Assembly: GCA_038496675.1 (NCBI GenBank)
Contig: CM076659.1
Span: 20,360,716-20,424,715 of the forward strand
Direction of reading: 5' to 3'
DNA from: Rachycentron canadum
Lineage: Eukaryota > Chordata > Actinopteri > Carangiformes > Rachycentridae
DNA length: 64,000 nt
Each line of letters starts with the position of its first letter. Within the stretch, counting starts at the first letter, position 1. This document shows positions 48,665-60,000 of this stretch, one piece after another. The notes beneath the pieces were generated by a model. It had not been told where the DNA came from. It saw nothing but the letters and a program-made list of their open reading frames with translations, and did no database searches. The position numbers and the translations under genes are program-made.

Positions 48665-49242
48665 TTAAAGCTACACTATGTAACTTTTCCACATTAAAAC
48701 GTCTATAAATGACTAGACCTGTGTTATATGTTTTGTTGAGTTTTGTTCTTATATTATTATATTACTTTTCAAAACTGGCGTCTCAGTTTAATCATCACCT
48801 GTCAATAATGTCCCATCCACATTGTTGTTTTCTGTCAACTTTTAATAATAATATTAGACTTTTATTCAGTTTTAAGCAACGTTTTTAAGAAAAAAAATTT
48901 ACCCATTGGTTGTTTTCATGTATTTTTGTATTTTATGTATTTTAACGGATGAAGGATTTTCAGATTTCTGGATCTTAAGTTATCAACAAAAAAAATCCAG
49001 GCAAATTTTTTAGCAGCTCAGCTCCCATCATCTGTGAGACGTCCAGTGTTCAACGAACAGCGTTGGTCAAATACTGACTTATAACATGGAATTCTTTGTT
49101 TCTGCTAAAGCGATTTTCGCTCGTGGTAAAAACAACTCCCATGATCCCACGCTACTTCACAGCAACGTCACCAAATCGATCTTTTGTCTTTGTCTGGATT
49201 GAGACACCCCTAGTGGCAGAAGTTACATACTGTTCCTTTAAA
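48665..49242. mobile_element. Family E MITE-like element inside the gfra1 3' UTR
   Basis: Starts TTAAAGCTACACTATGTAAC and ends AGTTACATACTGTTCCTTTA, an imperfect terminal inverted repeat of about 20 bases. The right end carries ACACCCCTAGTGGCAGAAGT, a motif I recognise from a common fish repeat end. The interior is AT-rich and without coding capacity. It lies between the proximal and distal polyadenylation signals, so only long transcripts would include it. Confidence 0.72.
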
Positions 49243-49955
49243 TGCTTGAGAATGAGGCGTCACTTAAACGTTCTCAAAATCTTAAACGTTCGTGGCAGTG
49301 ACTGTGGCTGAAAGCTAAGCATGCTAACATTAGCAGCCAACAGTGGAGCATTACTAATACAGTCCTTAAACTTATAACCTCATACATTTGTTATGGAAAA
49401 AAATGACTCCAACCTTCCATCTGTTTGGATACTTAGCATGTGTATTAGCTCGTGCATGCCACTCCAGCTCCACAGACATGCCGCACATAGTTACAGTTGC
49501 TAAGCCATGACAGGACAGTAGCTGTTTAGGGGCGGGGTCTCACAAATGGTCAGTTTTTTGTTTTTTTTTTCGTTTTTCTTTTTGTATATTTTTTTCAGTT
49601 CCACTAGACATTCGTTTATGTACTGTACGTAAATCATCCGAGCATTTTCTTCGTCTGTTCCTGAGGACTGCTTGGGAAAAAAAACAAAAAAAACAAACCA
49701 TTGCAATTACAAACGGTTCCACAACTTTGCTTCTTTTTTGGCACCTGATCAGGACGTTTGCGTTCATCGCTGTGGCATGAACAGCCGATCACTTTAGCCA
49801 CGTGGACACCGATCAAGAGCACTGACGACGCGCTGCTTGGGTTTATGTAGCTTCTCAGAACATGATTAATGTATAGTAGAACTTAAATGTTATTTACTGA
49901 GCGTAAACATGGTATATGCACTGTATGTACTTGGCTGAAACTATAAATTGGACAA

Positions 49956-49961
49956 AATAAA
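49956..49961 (+). terminator. Distal polyadenylation signal candidate 1 (AATAAA)
   Basis: AATAAA lies in an A-rich context (GACAAAATAAATG) about 3 kb after the stop codon. Moderately GT-rich sequence follows. It stands 76 bases before a second signal. Confidence 0.5.
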
Positions 49962-50031
49962 TGTCTAATGATATTCTGTTCCAGAGCATTGTGAGCTATT
50001 TTGACATCCTGATACAACACAGAGTAAACGG

Positions 50032-50037
50032 AATAAA
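50032..50037 (+). terminator. Distal polyadenylation signal candidate 2 (AATAAA)
   Basis: AATAAA is followed 10-35 bases later by a long T/GT-rich tract (about 50048-50071), the classical arrangement of a cleavage and polyadenylation site. This is the best-looking signal in the window. Confidence 0.55.
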
Positions 50038-50497
50038 AACCAGAATATTGTTGTTTTTTTGTTTTTTTTCAACAACTTGTATGTATATTTCTCCCAGTAT
50101 GTACATGATTATGGAATATTATTGCATCTGAGAAAGAGGACATCAATGTAACTCTCCTCCTGTAGTTATATACAACTGTATTTCCTCAGCATATTGTTTT
50201 GTACCACAGCCCCATTTATGACGTTGCTTAAATATAGTATTGATTTTTTTTTTTATTCTTTTTTTTTTTTTTGGCTAAGATTTGAACTTATTTTTCTATC
50301 TTTTACCAATTTTTACTGTGTCGATGAGTTGAAGTGAATGAGATGGACCGGCCTCGGACTGACAGTCAGCTTTTTCTGACTATTGTGTCTGCGCAGTTAC
50401 ATTAATTATTTTGGATTCACTGCTGAAATAATTATGGTGACGGTCAGTAGAAGCTGAGCAAGAAAGAAAATTGTCATTGCATGGTGACTGTGAAGGA

Positions 50498-50503
50498 AAT
50501 AAA
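50498..50503 (+). terminator. Far distal polyadenylation signal candidate (AATAAA)
   Basis: AATAAA occurs about 3.5 kb after the stop codon. The following sequence is AT-rich but only weakly GT-rich, so this is a weaker candidate for the transcript end. Confidence 0.3.
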
Positions 50504-50524
50504 TCAAATGTTTAAAGACAAATA

Positions 50525-53500
50525 TATTCTATGACATACCATTTGAAGGCTTTTTTATGGTGTATTTTAGCAGAGCTGGGCGAGTGGTGGTCACAGACTG
50601 AATGTGTGCGGTTTGGATGGAAAGTTGACGAGAAATGTCGAGTTGCTTCACGACAAAAAACTGGGACTGATCACATTTCTCAGAATTGTGTCTTAAAATG
50701 TGTTGTGATCGTTTTATATTTGAACATGAGGCAAAGTAAAGTCTATAGAGGTGGTTCACTGCTTCATCTGTCTTTGAAATTGGGGGTCACGTCACCCTGA
50801 CGTTAAGGATCCCACTAAAAAGGTAAAGATGGTGAATATGTTAGCCGTCCATCTCCATCCTATCTGTTGTTTCAAAATACCAGAAATGGCTTTTTTGGGG
50901 ATGCAGGCTCCCTCAGCTACCGGGCATCATTAACTTCTTAGCTTGTGAAAATGTAAAATCTATTGTACAAAAGTTATAATTAAAAACTGTTAAATCACCC
51001 ACACTGTTTGTACATGGTGTCATTTCACTGAACGATATAAGAGGGGGGGGTTTCACATCAGGCTGTTGAAGCAGTGGTGCTGTGCTGCATGGGGGTAAAC
51101 CAGAAACAAAGAGATCCAGAAAAATCCCCAGACTGGAAGTGAAGGTCTTCACCTCATGAGTCAGTTTACTATCAGTTTGAAATTAGTTTTGCTTTTATCT
51201 GTTTACCAGTTTTAAAAACTGACTATGAGAACATCTCCGGGCTTGGGAACCTTTAACTATAGAATTGTTTTATTTTTGCATCGGTCTAAGGAGTCGTCCT
51301 AATTCACTGAAAAAGTCAATACCAATTTGGTGGAATGAATTGAAAATAGCCTCCTGGAAAAAAAAAAAAAACAAGCCTGAACAGAATAGCTTATTCGCTT
51401 CTCCAAACATTTGAAGATGTACATTTCATTCATTCAGTGTTTGAAATAAAAAGTTGCAGGAAGGTGGAAATCAATGCTCATCCAGTTTGTGAAACAAACA
51501 ATCACTTTATAGAATAACAAGAAAGTGTCAGCTACACTCTGAGAAGTGATTCATGGGGTTAGTAAGTCAAACTTAAACTCAGGAGCTTTTTTTTTTTAAC
51601 ATAAAACAGTCAGTTTGTTACCTGGACATGTTTTAGTCACAATACTGTCTTAAAGACTGTTTTGAACGAACATTATTCCCTTCACTTAACAAGAGAGAAG
51701 TATTAAGTCGGTGCAGCTTGTATAACTACTCAGCATCTTTCAAAAGGAGGAGAAAAAAAAAAAGGCTGAATTTGCTGGGACTTGTTTTGCCTCCAGTCTG
51801 CTCCTGCTACCAGAGAGAGGAGGGGGAGAAACGCAAGTTTGTATGGATTATCATTAAAGGCCATGTTAGTTGATGAGTAACTATTTTTGCTTTGTTGTGT
51901 TTGCAGCAGCTATTAACTGCAGTGCTTGTTCCATCTGATGGTGTGTCAATTTTGTCACTTGTCTGGACACGTGAAGGTTTTATTTGAGAGTCTGTTGTGT
52001 GCACAGTCTACAGAGTTTATTTACAGAAACTGAATTCAAATCTGGCTCTGGCTGTTGCTGCTGTTGATCCACTAGTGGTTTTAGTTTCTATTTTGATGGA
52101 AACTATTGACATTCTGGGTATGAAACCCAGAATTAGCTGAGCTCATTGTTTTTCTTTTATAGGACTTTGAATAAAATGCGTCACTGTTTGTCATCTCATA
52201 AATAATACCTCAGAGAGATTTACTACCATAAGACAACTAGCAAAGTAAGAGTGTAATTGTGTGTAACGCTGCTGTTCTTAAAACAGGAATAGTTGAATAG
52301 AAAAGTGAGAACTCATCAGGCAAACGCTGAGCCCCAGCTCCTATTTATGGCACAGTGTGTGATAAGAAGTGGTGTTGATAGTCACTGACATAGAGAACAT
52401 CCACTGAGGCAGTTTTGACATTATGAATAAAACATTCATGTAAAACAGAAAAGGGTGGTGGGGAAAACGGTCTGACATGTGCAAATCATCGTCATCAAAT
52501 GCCAGAAAATTAGTCTGACATTTGATTATACTAAATAAGTCATAATTCTCCATTATCTTCTGACACAGCCATTAGAGAAACTGCACATCCTCGAGCCTTA
52601 ATACACTGCACCATAATAACAGTGATTGCAGTATAACCGCATCTGCCAAGAATGTAGTTCGTTTGGGGAAGTGGCCATAAATATCACTTGTTGCAAGAGG
52701 CTGCATGCAACAAAGTCTGAGCCACTGTTCACTGCAAGTATTTTTTACTTTCTGACACCTGGAGACATGTTATAAATGAACTAATTCTGTCTGTTAATAT
52801 CGGAGGAAAAAATGGAATTCACACAATTTTTTTCATTGCTATTACTATACTATTACTAAAATGTATTCATTAATTTTTTTTTTTTTTTTAAAGCAATCCA
52901 GTCCTTTTGTGGCCTGAAAGTCCTCAAATATCATTAAATGCAGGGGATACTATTGCCTTATATTAAGTTCAAAATAAATGCAAATTAACATCAAAAAATT
53001 CATTCACAACAAGCACATACGGTACAAGAACACACAAACCACTCAGTCATCTTCAGGATGTTACAGACGCCTGAACTGCTGATACGCTTGGGGTAATATT
53101 TGAAAACGACCAATATTGCCACCATATGCTCCATTTATTCACTTATTTATTGATTGTAATTTTGCAGGTTTGCCCTCTCACTGTTTTGCTCATTATACTT
53201 ATTGTAGAGATAAAACTGTTAGAACTGCTGTTCAGTAGCAACATTGGTTATATAGATCATAATATGATTAAATTATATTACAACATTTGAACTGGACTCT
53301 GTGATGTTCAGATACTGTATTTGGTTATAAAGCCTGATAAAATGTGCACATCTGGTTTTGAGATGGCGCCTAATACGTTTGTATTATTGTTAAGTGTTAA
53401 AAAGCAAAATTTACCAATGTTTATTCAGGCTGCATTAGCAAGTATATTGTAATATTAGTCTGCACTTATTTTGTTGATCATTTAGTCATTAATGTATGTC

Positions 53501-54699
53501 CCCACAGGACATCTTCAGTTTACTTGTTTTGTTAGATCTTTTAAACTAACCTAACACTTTCCAGAGCTGTGGACACACCATTAAAGATGAGGTGTGAGAT
53601 CGGAAGGTGAAGCTGTATAGTTATGTATCGACGGCCTGAGGCGTGATCACAGCAAAGAGACGGCAGTGCACCACGTTGAACAAAAACATACAGAAGAAGC
53701 AGTGGGACCTCACGAGAATTCAACATCCACACAGCCATGCATTTTCTTTGTCCGGATTAATCGTTCATACATGCACATTTATTTTTCATTCTTGGGAGCA
53801 GATTTATGGCATGAGGGTGAAAATAATAGTATCACACAAATATATCACAGAATCATGAAATTAAACCCCCGGTGGCTTCAGAGCAGTGCTGTAAAGCCAA
53901 CTATTGAATATTAGGTCCAGTCAGTGATTGCTATTGGACTTTTGATGGGAGGCTGCACTTCACACGCAGAAATCCAGCTTATTAAAAGTCATTAAAAGGC
54001 TATTTTCTTCCCATAGAATGGCATCAGTGGATATGAGCTATGATGAAACCTGTGGAGCACAGTCATGTATTACGTGGCTACTGTGCAGCAGTAATGGACT
54101 GATTTCGGAGGAAGGACGCATGGTGGTTGGTTATATCTGCAAATGACATCATTCTTAAAACTGACATGAATGAGGTCCATGTCTCTGCTGAAGTCTCCCT
54201 CCTGACAAATATATTTTAGTTTGTAATTGACTCCTCAAGGTCTTATTTTCTTGCAGCTTGAAGGATTATTTTAACATATTTCCAAAGCAAATCAACTCAT
54301 TTCAAGACCTTTCTGTTTCCTAATGAAGCCTGGAGTTGCCTTATTTATTCTTGTTGCCAGATACAGACAAGGTTATAATTTCCACTGGGGATTTTTAAAA
54401 CTTCTGACACTGCTCTCTTTGATGGATGAACATTTTTAGAAAATATTTAAACCAAATTGATTTCTATTTGAAACTGGTTGAAATATAGTTACTGCAGCTA
54501 TTTGTAAATTTTGCCATTAGTCAGTGTTAGCAATAAAGGCTCGAAGAAACACTACGAGTTCAGCATTAAACTTCATTCCTTTGCACACAAACATGTGGTG
54601 GAAAGCAGCGCCAATGTTAAATCTGAAGTTAGCATTCTGACCAGCTTTTCCTGTCCCAACTCATTACTTTCTGCTTCTGAAGACAGTGCTGACATGTGG
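50525..54699. other. Intergenic, no gene recognised
   Basis: AT-rich sequence after the last polyadenylation candidate. No open frame carries a recognisable domain; a homopolymer T run lies at 52876-52890. Confidence 0.5.
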
Positions 54700-55026
54700 C
54701 ACCCACCATGACGTCACCCACTGGTTTGTGAGCAGTTTGTAATTTGTCCGTTGGCCATCTTGGTTTCCTGAAACCAGAAGAAACTTATTTGGAGGAGAAG
54801 GTGGAGCTGAGGAGGAGTGAGGGGTGGAGCTGACCTGCTCTGTACTCTATCCTGATTGTGTGGTACAATCTGTCAATCACACAGTAGCCACACCCTAAAT
54901 TCATCCCCTGCTTTATGGTTCCTCTAAATGGGACCATCATTAGATAGAATTAAGGTTCAAGGCTCTTCAGCATTGGTTTCACTTTACAGACCCAGAGTCT
55001 ACGTCCCTTTATAAACAGTCTATGAT
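54700..55026 (+). repeat. Family B dispersed repeat, copy 2
   Basis: Carries the same order of motifs as copy 1 and then continues into AAGGCTCTTCAGCATTGGTT, which matches copy 3 in reverse complement. The middle part present in copy 3 (TTGTATTGAAGACTTGAAAC) is missing, which suggests an internal deletion. Confidence 0.7.
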
Positions 55027-57310
55027 CACTGATCAGTAACAAAGGCAGCAGAGAAAACTTACAAGTTCAAAGTTCAATTTAAGATTTTCTATTGTTTTCT
55101 ATCGATATTTGTTGAGCCCTTGTTTCTGCCTTTATATGTTTTTGATTAATTTAAGTAAATATCTGTATGGAGCCAATAATTTGTTGGTCATTTCCTGCCT
55201 TTATCATCAGACAGGAAAGTGTAAGAGACAGGACGTGGGACAGAGAGAAGGGGACTGACATGCAGGAATTGAATTGGGGGTGTTCTTACTCAGAGCATTT
55301 GTCCATATGTAATGTGCCTTAACCACTCAGCTGTTGAGTTGCCAATCAGGGAATATTTAGAATATTTTTATGGACTGGTATCTGCTGAAATAAATCTGAT
55401 TAAAGTCTCATCTCTTTACTCAACTCTCCAGTCTGTAATAACAGCAAAGCTTTTATCACTTCCCGTTCTTATTGGTTAAAATGACAAACGTAGCCGTCAG
55501 AAGGTCTTTTAGTTATTAACATATAATAACAATGAACTTGATCAGAATAAAACCAGTTGTTGATTCTCTGTAAACTGGTGTCTGAACTCAAAGATTGTCT
55601 CAGTAGCAAAGGAAGCATCACTCTGTGACCGCTCTGTACGGTGAGTGTTTTCCAACCACGCCACCACAGTGACAGGTCTTCTCTTTAGCTGATCCCATCC
55701 TGTTAGTTTACTTTATACTTTAAACTTATTGATCATGTAGTTTTCAATTGGTATTCAATATTTATATAAAGTAACATAAAATCATTTGGAGAGCTCCCCA
55801 TTATTTCAGTGTGTCAGATACAAGTTTAATTTAATTTAATGTAGGGAAACTGGATCAGACCCAATATTACAGGACTAGAATATGGATTTGGCCCAGAAAA
55901 ATATGATCAGGGCTTTAACTTTTCAGGAATCTTTTCAAACACAATATAACTGTGGACGTTACAAAATGTTGCAGAAATGATTATTTTTAAGTCCCAACCT
56001 CGTGAAGGAGAAACACATTGAGCCACTTCTGCCCTCAGTGTGAACGTACTCTCTCAGGGGGGGAATTATTATGATGGGGATTTGTAGTTATAATCTAACT
56101 GCCCGAGCACCTTGACTTCAGCATCAACGTTCTTTAGCACCAGTGATACATAAGATTAATAACCCGAATAAAACTGAACCAGAGTCGTCACTAGAATTGA
56201 CCCTCATTCTGCAGTCTCATCTGCTCACACTCATAACAAGCCTCCCGATATTATATTTTTTATAGTTTATCAATAGCAAAGCTCTATTCATTAATGGACA
56301 GTTTATAAGAAGAGGTCATAAAACTTCACATAAACACTTTAGGTCTCCTGACACCAGCATGAATTAACATCTATTAACGCATCGTGGGGGGAATCACTGC
56401 AACGCAGTAAACTCCTGTGTGGCCAATTCGTGTCGCGATGACAAATAGGTTATGAATAGTAATAAATGTGTTTGTCGTAATCATCTTTGCTTCTTTACAA
56501 TCATCATTTAATTAGGCAGGATGTTTACAACTCTAATGACTGAACTGATTTTTCTTTAACTATTCTCCGGTAAAGACAGAAACAGGGAAAATAATTGTTT
56601 GTTGTGATCATGGAAAAATGCACAGTGTTTGCAAAAAAAAAAGATTATATTAAAACCAGAATCATTAGTATTAACACTAATATATCACTTATATGTAAAG
56701 GACCAGGCTGACGCTATTCTGACTTTTTCATCTTTGGATCCATCCATGGAAAAAATGATATGTTACTCTCATAAGTCTTTAAAATGTGATTCACACATAT
56801 AATTTTATTAAAAAGCAGTAATAGTTTCTTTCACGTTACTCAGACAGTAAGATTTTTTGGGACTATTTTCAGCAGTGGACTCATTTATGCATTGCTTATT
56901 GTGTAGTATGGAGTATATTTGTGGGATCGAGCCAGATAAACTTCAGTGTGTGTGTTCGTGGTATGTTTTTCATAGTGTTGTAAGAAAACAAAAACCTGCC
57001 TCTTTTACACAGTCAGCGCTGATGATGAACCATCATCAGATACCTGATGAATACATTGTTTAGTTTATCATCACAGAATATGAATATCAGTGGATATCCA
57101 CACAGGACAAGCTGGCACAAGTGAATAACTCTGATTTTTACTGATACATGATACATGACTAATTCATTAGAAAGTGAATAATTTTAGGTGTATTTTAGGT
57201 GTCCCATGTTTTACTATTTTCCTGTGTGAAATCTGAAATTCACCTGTGAACATTTAGAAGAGCCTATATATGTTGTCATTTGCCTTTGAAACAAAGCGAA
57301 AAACATTGTC
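55027..57310. other. Intergenic, no gene recognised
   Basis: AT-rich, containing the second family D copy. The segment 57235-57310 resembles 61950-62020 (see findings). Confidence 0.5.
55190..55350 (+). repeat. Family D (SINE-like tail), copy 2
   Basis: Parallel to 38150-38340: ATCAGACAGGAAAGTGTAAG, GACAGAGAGAAGGGGACTGA, CATGCAGGAATTGAATTGGG, TTGTCCATATGTAATGTGCC and TTAACCACTCAGCTG. The conserved order supports a common repeat family. Confidence 0.5.
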
Positions 57311-57546
57311 TTAAAGGGCTCATATTTTCTTATTCTTCTCTGTGGACCTCTAGCAACAGCAGGTCAGTCAGCCAATCAGAGAAGAGGATCTCATCCAATA
57401 AAAATATAACAATCTGAGAAACTAAATCCTGAGAGGTTGGTTGGTGGGTTCAGGGGGGCGTGACTGAGAATGGTGACATCACAAAGTTCTTGAAGTCCTG
57501 ACGGCTGGTTTTAAGGCTGAATACAGACTGTGAGTATTTCTCTGTG
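57311..57546 (+). mobile_element. Family A element, copy 7 (3' end missing)
   Basis: Starts TTAAAGGGCTCATATTTTC. It keeps GGTCAGTCAGCCAATCAGAG, TGACATCACAAAGTTCTTGA and TGACGGCTGGTTTTAAGG, and stops after the TTTCTCTGTGG motif. The 75 bases before it resemble the sequence before copy 8. Confidence 0.72.
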
Positions 57547-58575
57547 GAAATAATTACAGTTATATATTTTTTAATTCTGATACAATTTTATGTTTTCGAT
57601 TACATGCTACAAAATAATTGCTTTAACAAGCTTTAACAAAAAAGAATATGTAAAAACATCAAAATAAATGGGGTCAAAGCAAGATTTTTATTTTTCACAA
57701 AAAGGAAAAAAGAAGAAGCTTCAAGTAAATCTGTCCACCACAGAGCAACACTGAACACACATTACTCTGTGGCACAAAACATTTCCTCCTGAATGGAAAT
57801 AATGTCTCTGTGACAAAGCAGGAAGCTGGTCACCTCAACCTGTCAGCTGACCCCCCCTCCCCGCAGGCGTCCTGAGGTCTCTATGGTTACTGCCCACATA
57901 ATCAAGCTGATGCAGTGCGTCAGTAACCTCACTCCTTCCCTTTCATCCTCCACGTCTTTGCACTTTGCTGAGGAGGAAAAAAAAAGGGCCCTCTTTGTTG
58001 GCGGAGAAGGCCACTTATGACAGAGCAGTGCATGCTGGGACTGAGCCGAGGACAGTGCTGACAGGGGCGACATTCCTCACAGCGTCACACAGCCTGGCTG
58101 ACTGGTTGGTGGTTTGGTTGGATGTATATATGTGTGTGTGTGTGGGTGTGTGTATGGGTGTGTAGGGAGTTGGGAGGACAGCAGTGTGCTTTGTAATCTT
58201 TTGTCGGCCCACGGCTGACTCGGTCACTTGTCCTCAGACCGTGGCCCAAATTACCCTCCGCAATTGGCCCGTAATGGCATAAAGATTGAGGTCTGGATGG
58301 GGCATCAATCACAAGGACGTGGCTCAGCTGACCCTGAGTCCTCAACAAGAGGGAGGTGAGAGAGGGAGGGGGGCAAAAGGCCGAGAGAGTGGGGAATGAG
58401 GAAGTGAAAAGGCCAAGAGATGGAAAGATAGTGTGAGCAGACAGGAGAGAAAGGGGAGGACAAAGGGGATCGGGCAGAGAGACAGTGAGACATGGAGGAC
58501 GAGTTCTGAAGTAATCAGTTTTATTACCGGACAGTCCTTGAAAAGGACAAGATGCACTAACACAAAACTCCTGAC

Positions 58576-58643
<68 letters not shown>

Positions 58644-59604
58644 TGCTTTGACATTACTGGGACCCAAAAACTCAGACTTGGCAGAGGTAACATGGGGCTG
58701 ATTTTGCTAATTGAATTGAAGACTCATTCCAGGCTAAATATTGTACTTATGTCTGGAATTTAGTCTTGAACCTGCCAGATTATAAATATCAGTCATTCTC
58801 CTCTTTGCTGAATAGCATCTCTGTGAATACATCAAAATTTAATAGAGAGGACATGAACTCAAGTGGCGTACAAATTTGCATTTATGTGCATCTGTTGGAA
58901 CCTAATCTTAACTAGTTTATCTGAAAATGGAAAATATTCCCTCATTTCTAATCTATGTAGAGTAGAAATTAAAGTTCTCTTTTTCTTTTTTATTTAAATG
59001 TGGAAGTTTGTCAGTTTCTTATTTATTAAACAGGGGAAAATCTGATTAAAAATCAATGAAGCATCGATGCATTTTAATCATTTTGTATACTTAGAGGGAC
59101 TTTGGTGCATAATTAACAGTTCATTTGGGGGTTTTACAGTTTTTGTTATCTTTTTCTTTGCTTTTATTCACTATTTGAAGCACTTTGAAAACTGTTGACA
59201 TCACAAGGGGACTTTACATTTGATTTATTTTTATTTTATTTTATTTTGTAAACTGTGGTGATGTAGTGGGAATTTGAACTTCTGTCCAGACACCATTGAC
59301 CAAATTATTATGATTGGGTGTTTTTCAGCCATAATTGTCAGATAAGTTAGTTGTTAATGTATGTGTAGTGTGTATGTCCAACTAAATTATGAAGCCAGTG
59401 TTACTTAGTAAACGTTAGCATGCTTAATAAAGTTGCTCAATTTAGTATGACATGAAATTATCATTGTTGATGTTATATCTTGCTAAACAGCAGAATGTTA
59501 GCATCATCACTATAAGCACGTTAGCATCCTGACCTTAGCATTTAGCTAGCAACTCCTGCTAAGACTAGAATACAGAACCACAGAGATGCTAATTTAAAGA
59601 TGTG
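57547..59604. other. Intergenic, with a candidate conserved stretch at 58190-58330
   Basis: The stretch 58190-58330 is unique and GC-balanced, with CAAATTACCCTCCGCAATTG, CGTAATGGCATAAAGATTG and GGGGCATCAATCACAAGG, and stands out from the rest. A purine-rich block and the TG repeat follow. The remainder is AT-rich without gene evidence. Confidence 0.4.
58578..58642 (+). repeat. (TG)n microsatellite
   Basis: About 32 perfect TG units in the region downstream of gfra1. The purine-rich block 58340-58500 precedes it. Confidence 0.95.
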
Positions 59605-60000
59605 ACTGAAGAGTCCTGGCTCTGAAAAGTGAAGCCAATGCTGAAGAGTCTTTAACCTGAATTCTGTCTAATCATCAGGGGACGACTCCACTGGTTGTAA
59701 AAAGAAGAAGAAAACAAAAGAAGAAGATTGTATTGAAGTCTATGTGAAAACTCACTTGATTTATTAGCTCAGTAAACATTTTCCTTATGAGTTTATGGTC
59801 TCAGTCTCTAGTTTCAAGTCTTCAATACAACATGATGTTAATTTTTTTATTGATGGTCCATTTAGAGGAAAATAGACCATAAAGGGCGTGGCTACTGTGT
59901 GATTGACAGACTATAGCACATGACAACCAGGACAGCGCCACCCCCTCACTCCTCCTCAGCTCCACCTTTTCTTGTGTGTACTTCTGGGGCCATGTTTTGA
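59605..60000 (-). repeat. Family B dispersed repeat, copy 3 (inverted, longest)
   Basis: On the minus strand it reads AGGTGGAGCTGAGGAGGAGT, TCAATCACACAGTAGCCACG, TTGTATTGAAGACTTGAAAC and AGACTCTTCAGCATTGGCTT. It is inverted relative to copy 2, about 4.6 kb away, and contains both parts found separately in copies 1 and 2. Confidence 0.7.

Larger units (their letters stand above)
46975..50037 (+). other. gfra1: Probable 3' UTR of gfra1
   Basis: About 3 kb follows the stop codon with no further exon. The best end points are the two AATAAA signals at 49956 and 50032, because a strong T/GT-rich tract (about 50048-50071) follows. The UTR is T-rich with homopolymer runs (for example 47170-47187 T and 47266-47283 A), and contains a MITE-like insertion (48665-49242). 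Mammalian GFRA1 also has a long 3' UTR. The true end needs transcript data. Confidence 0.6.

Noticed and set aside
58085..58693. 202-codon minus-strand open frame
   Set aside because: It spans two TG/CA repeats and a purine-rich block, with no domain and no splice or promoter support.
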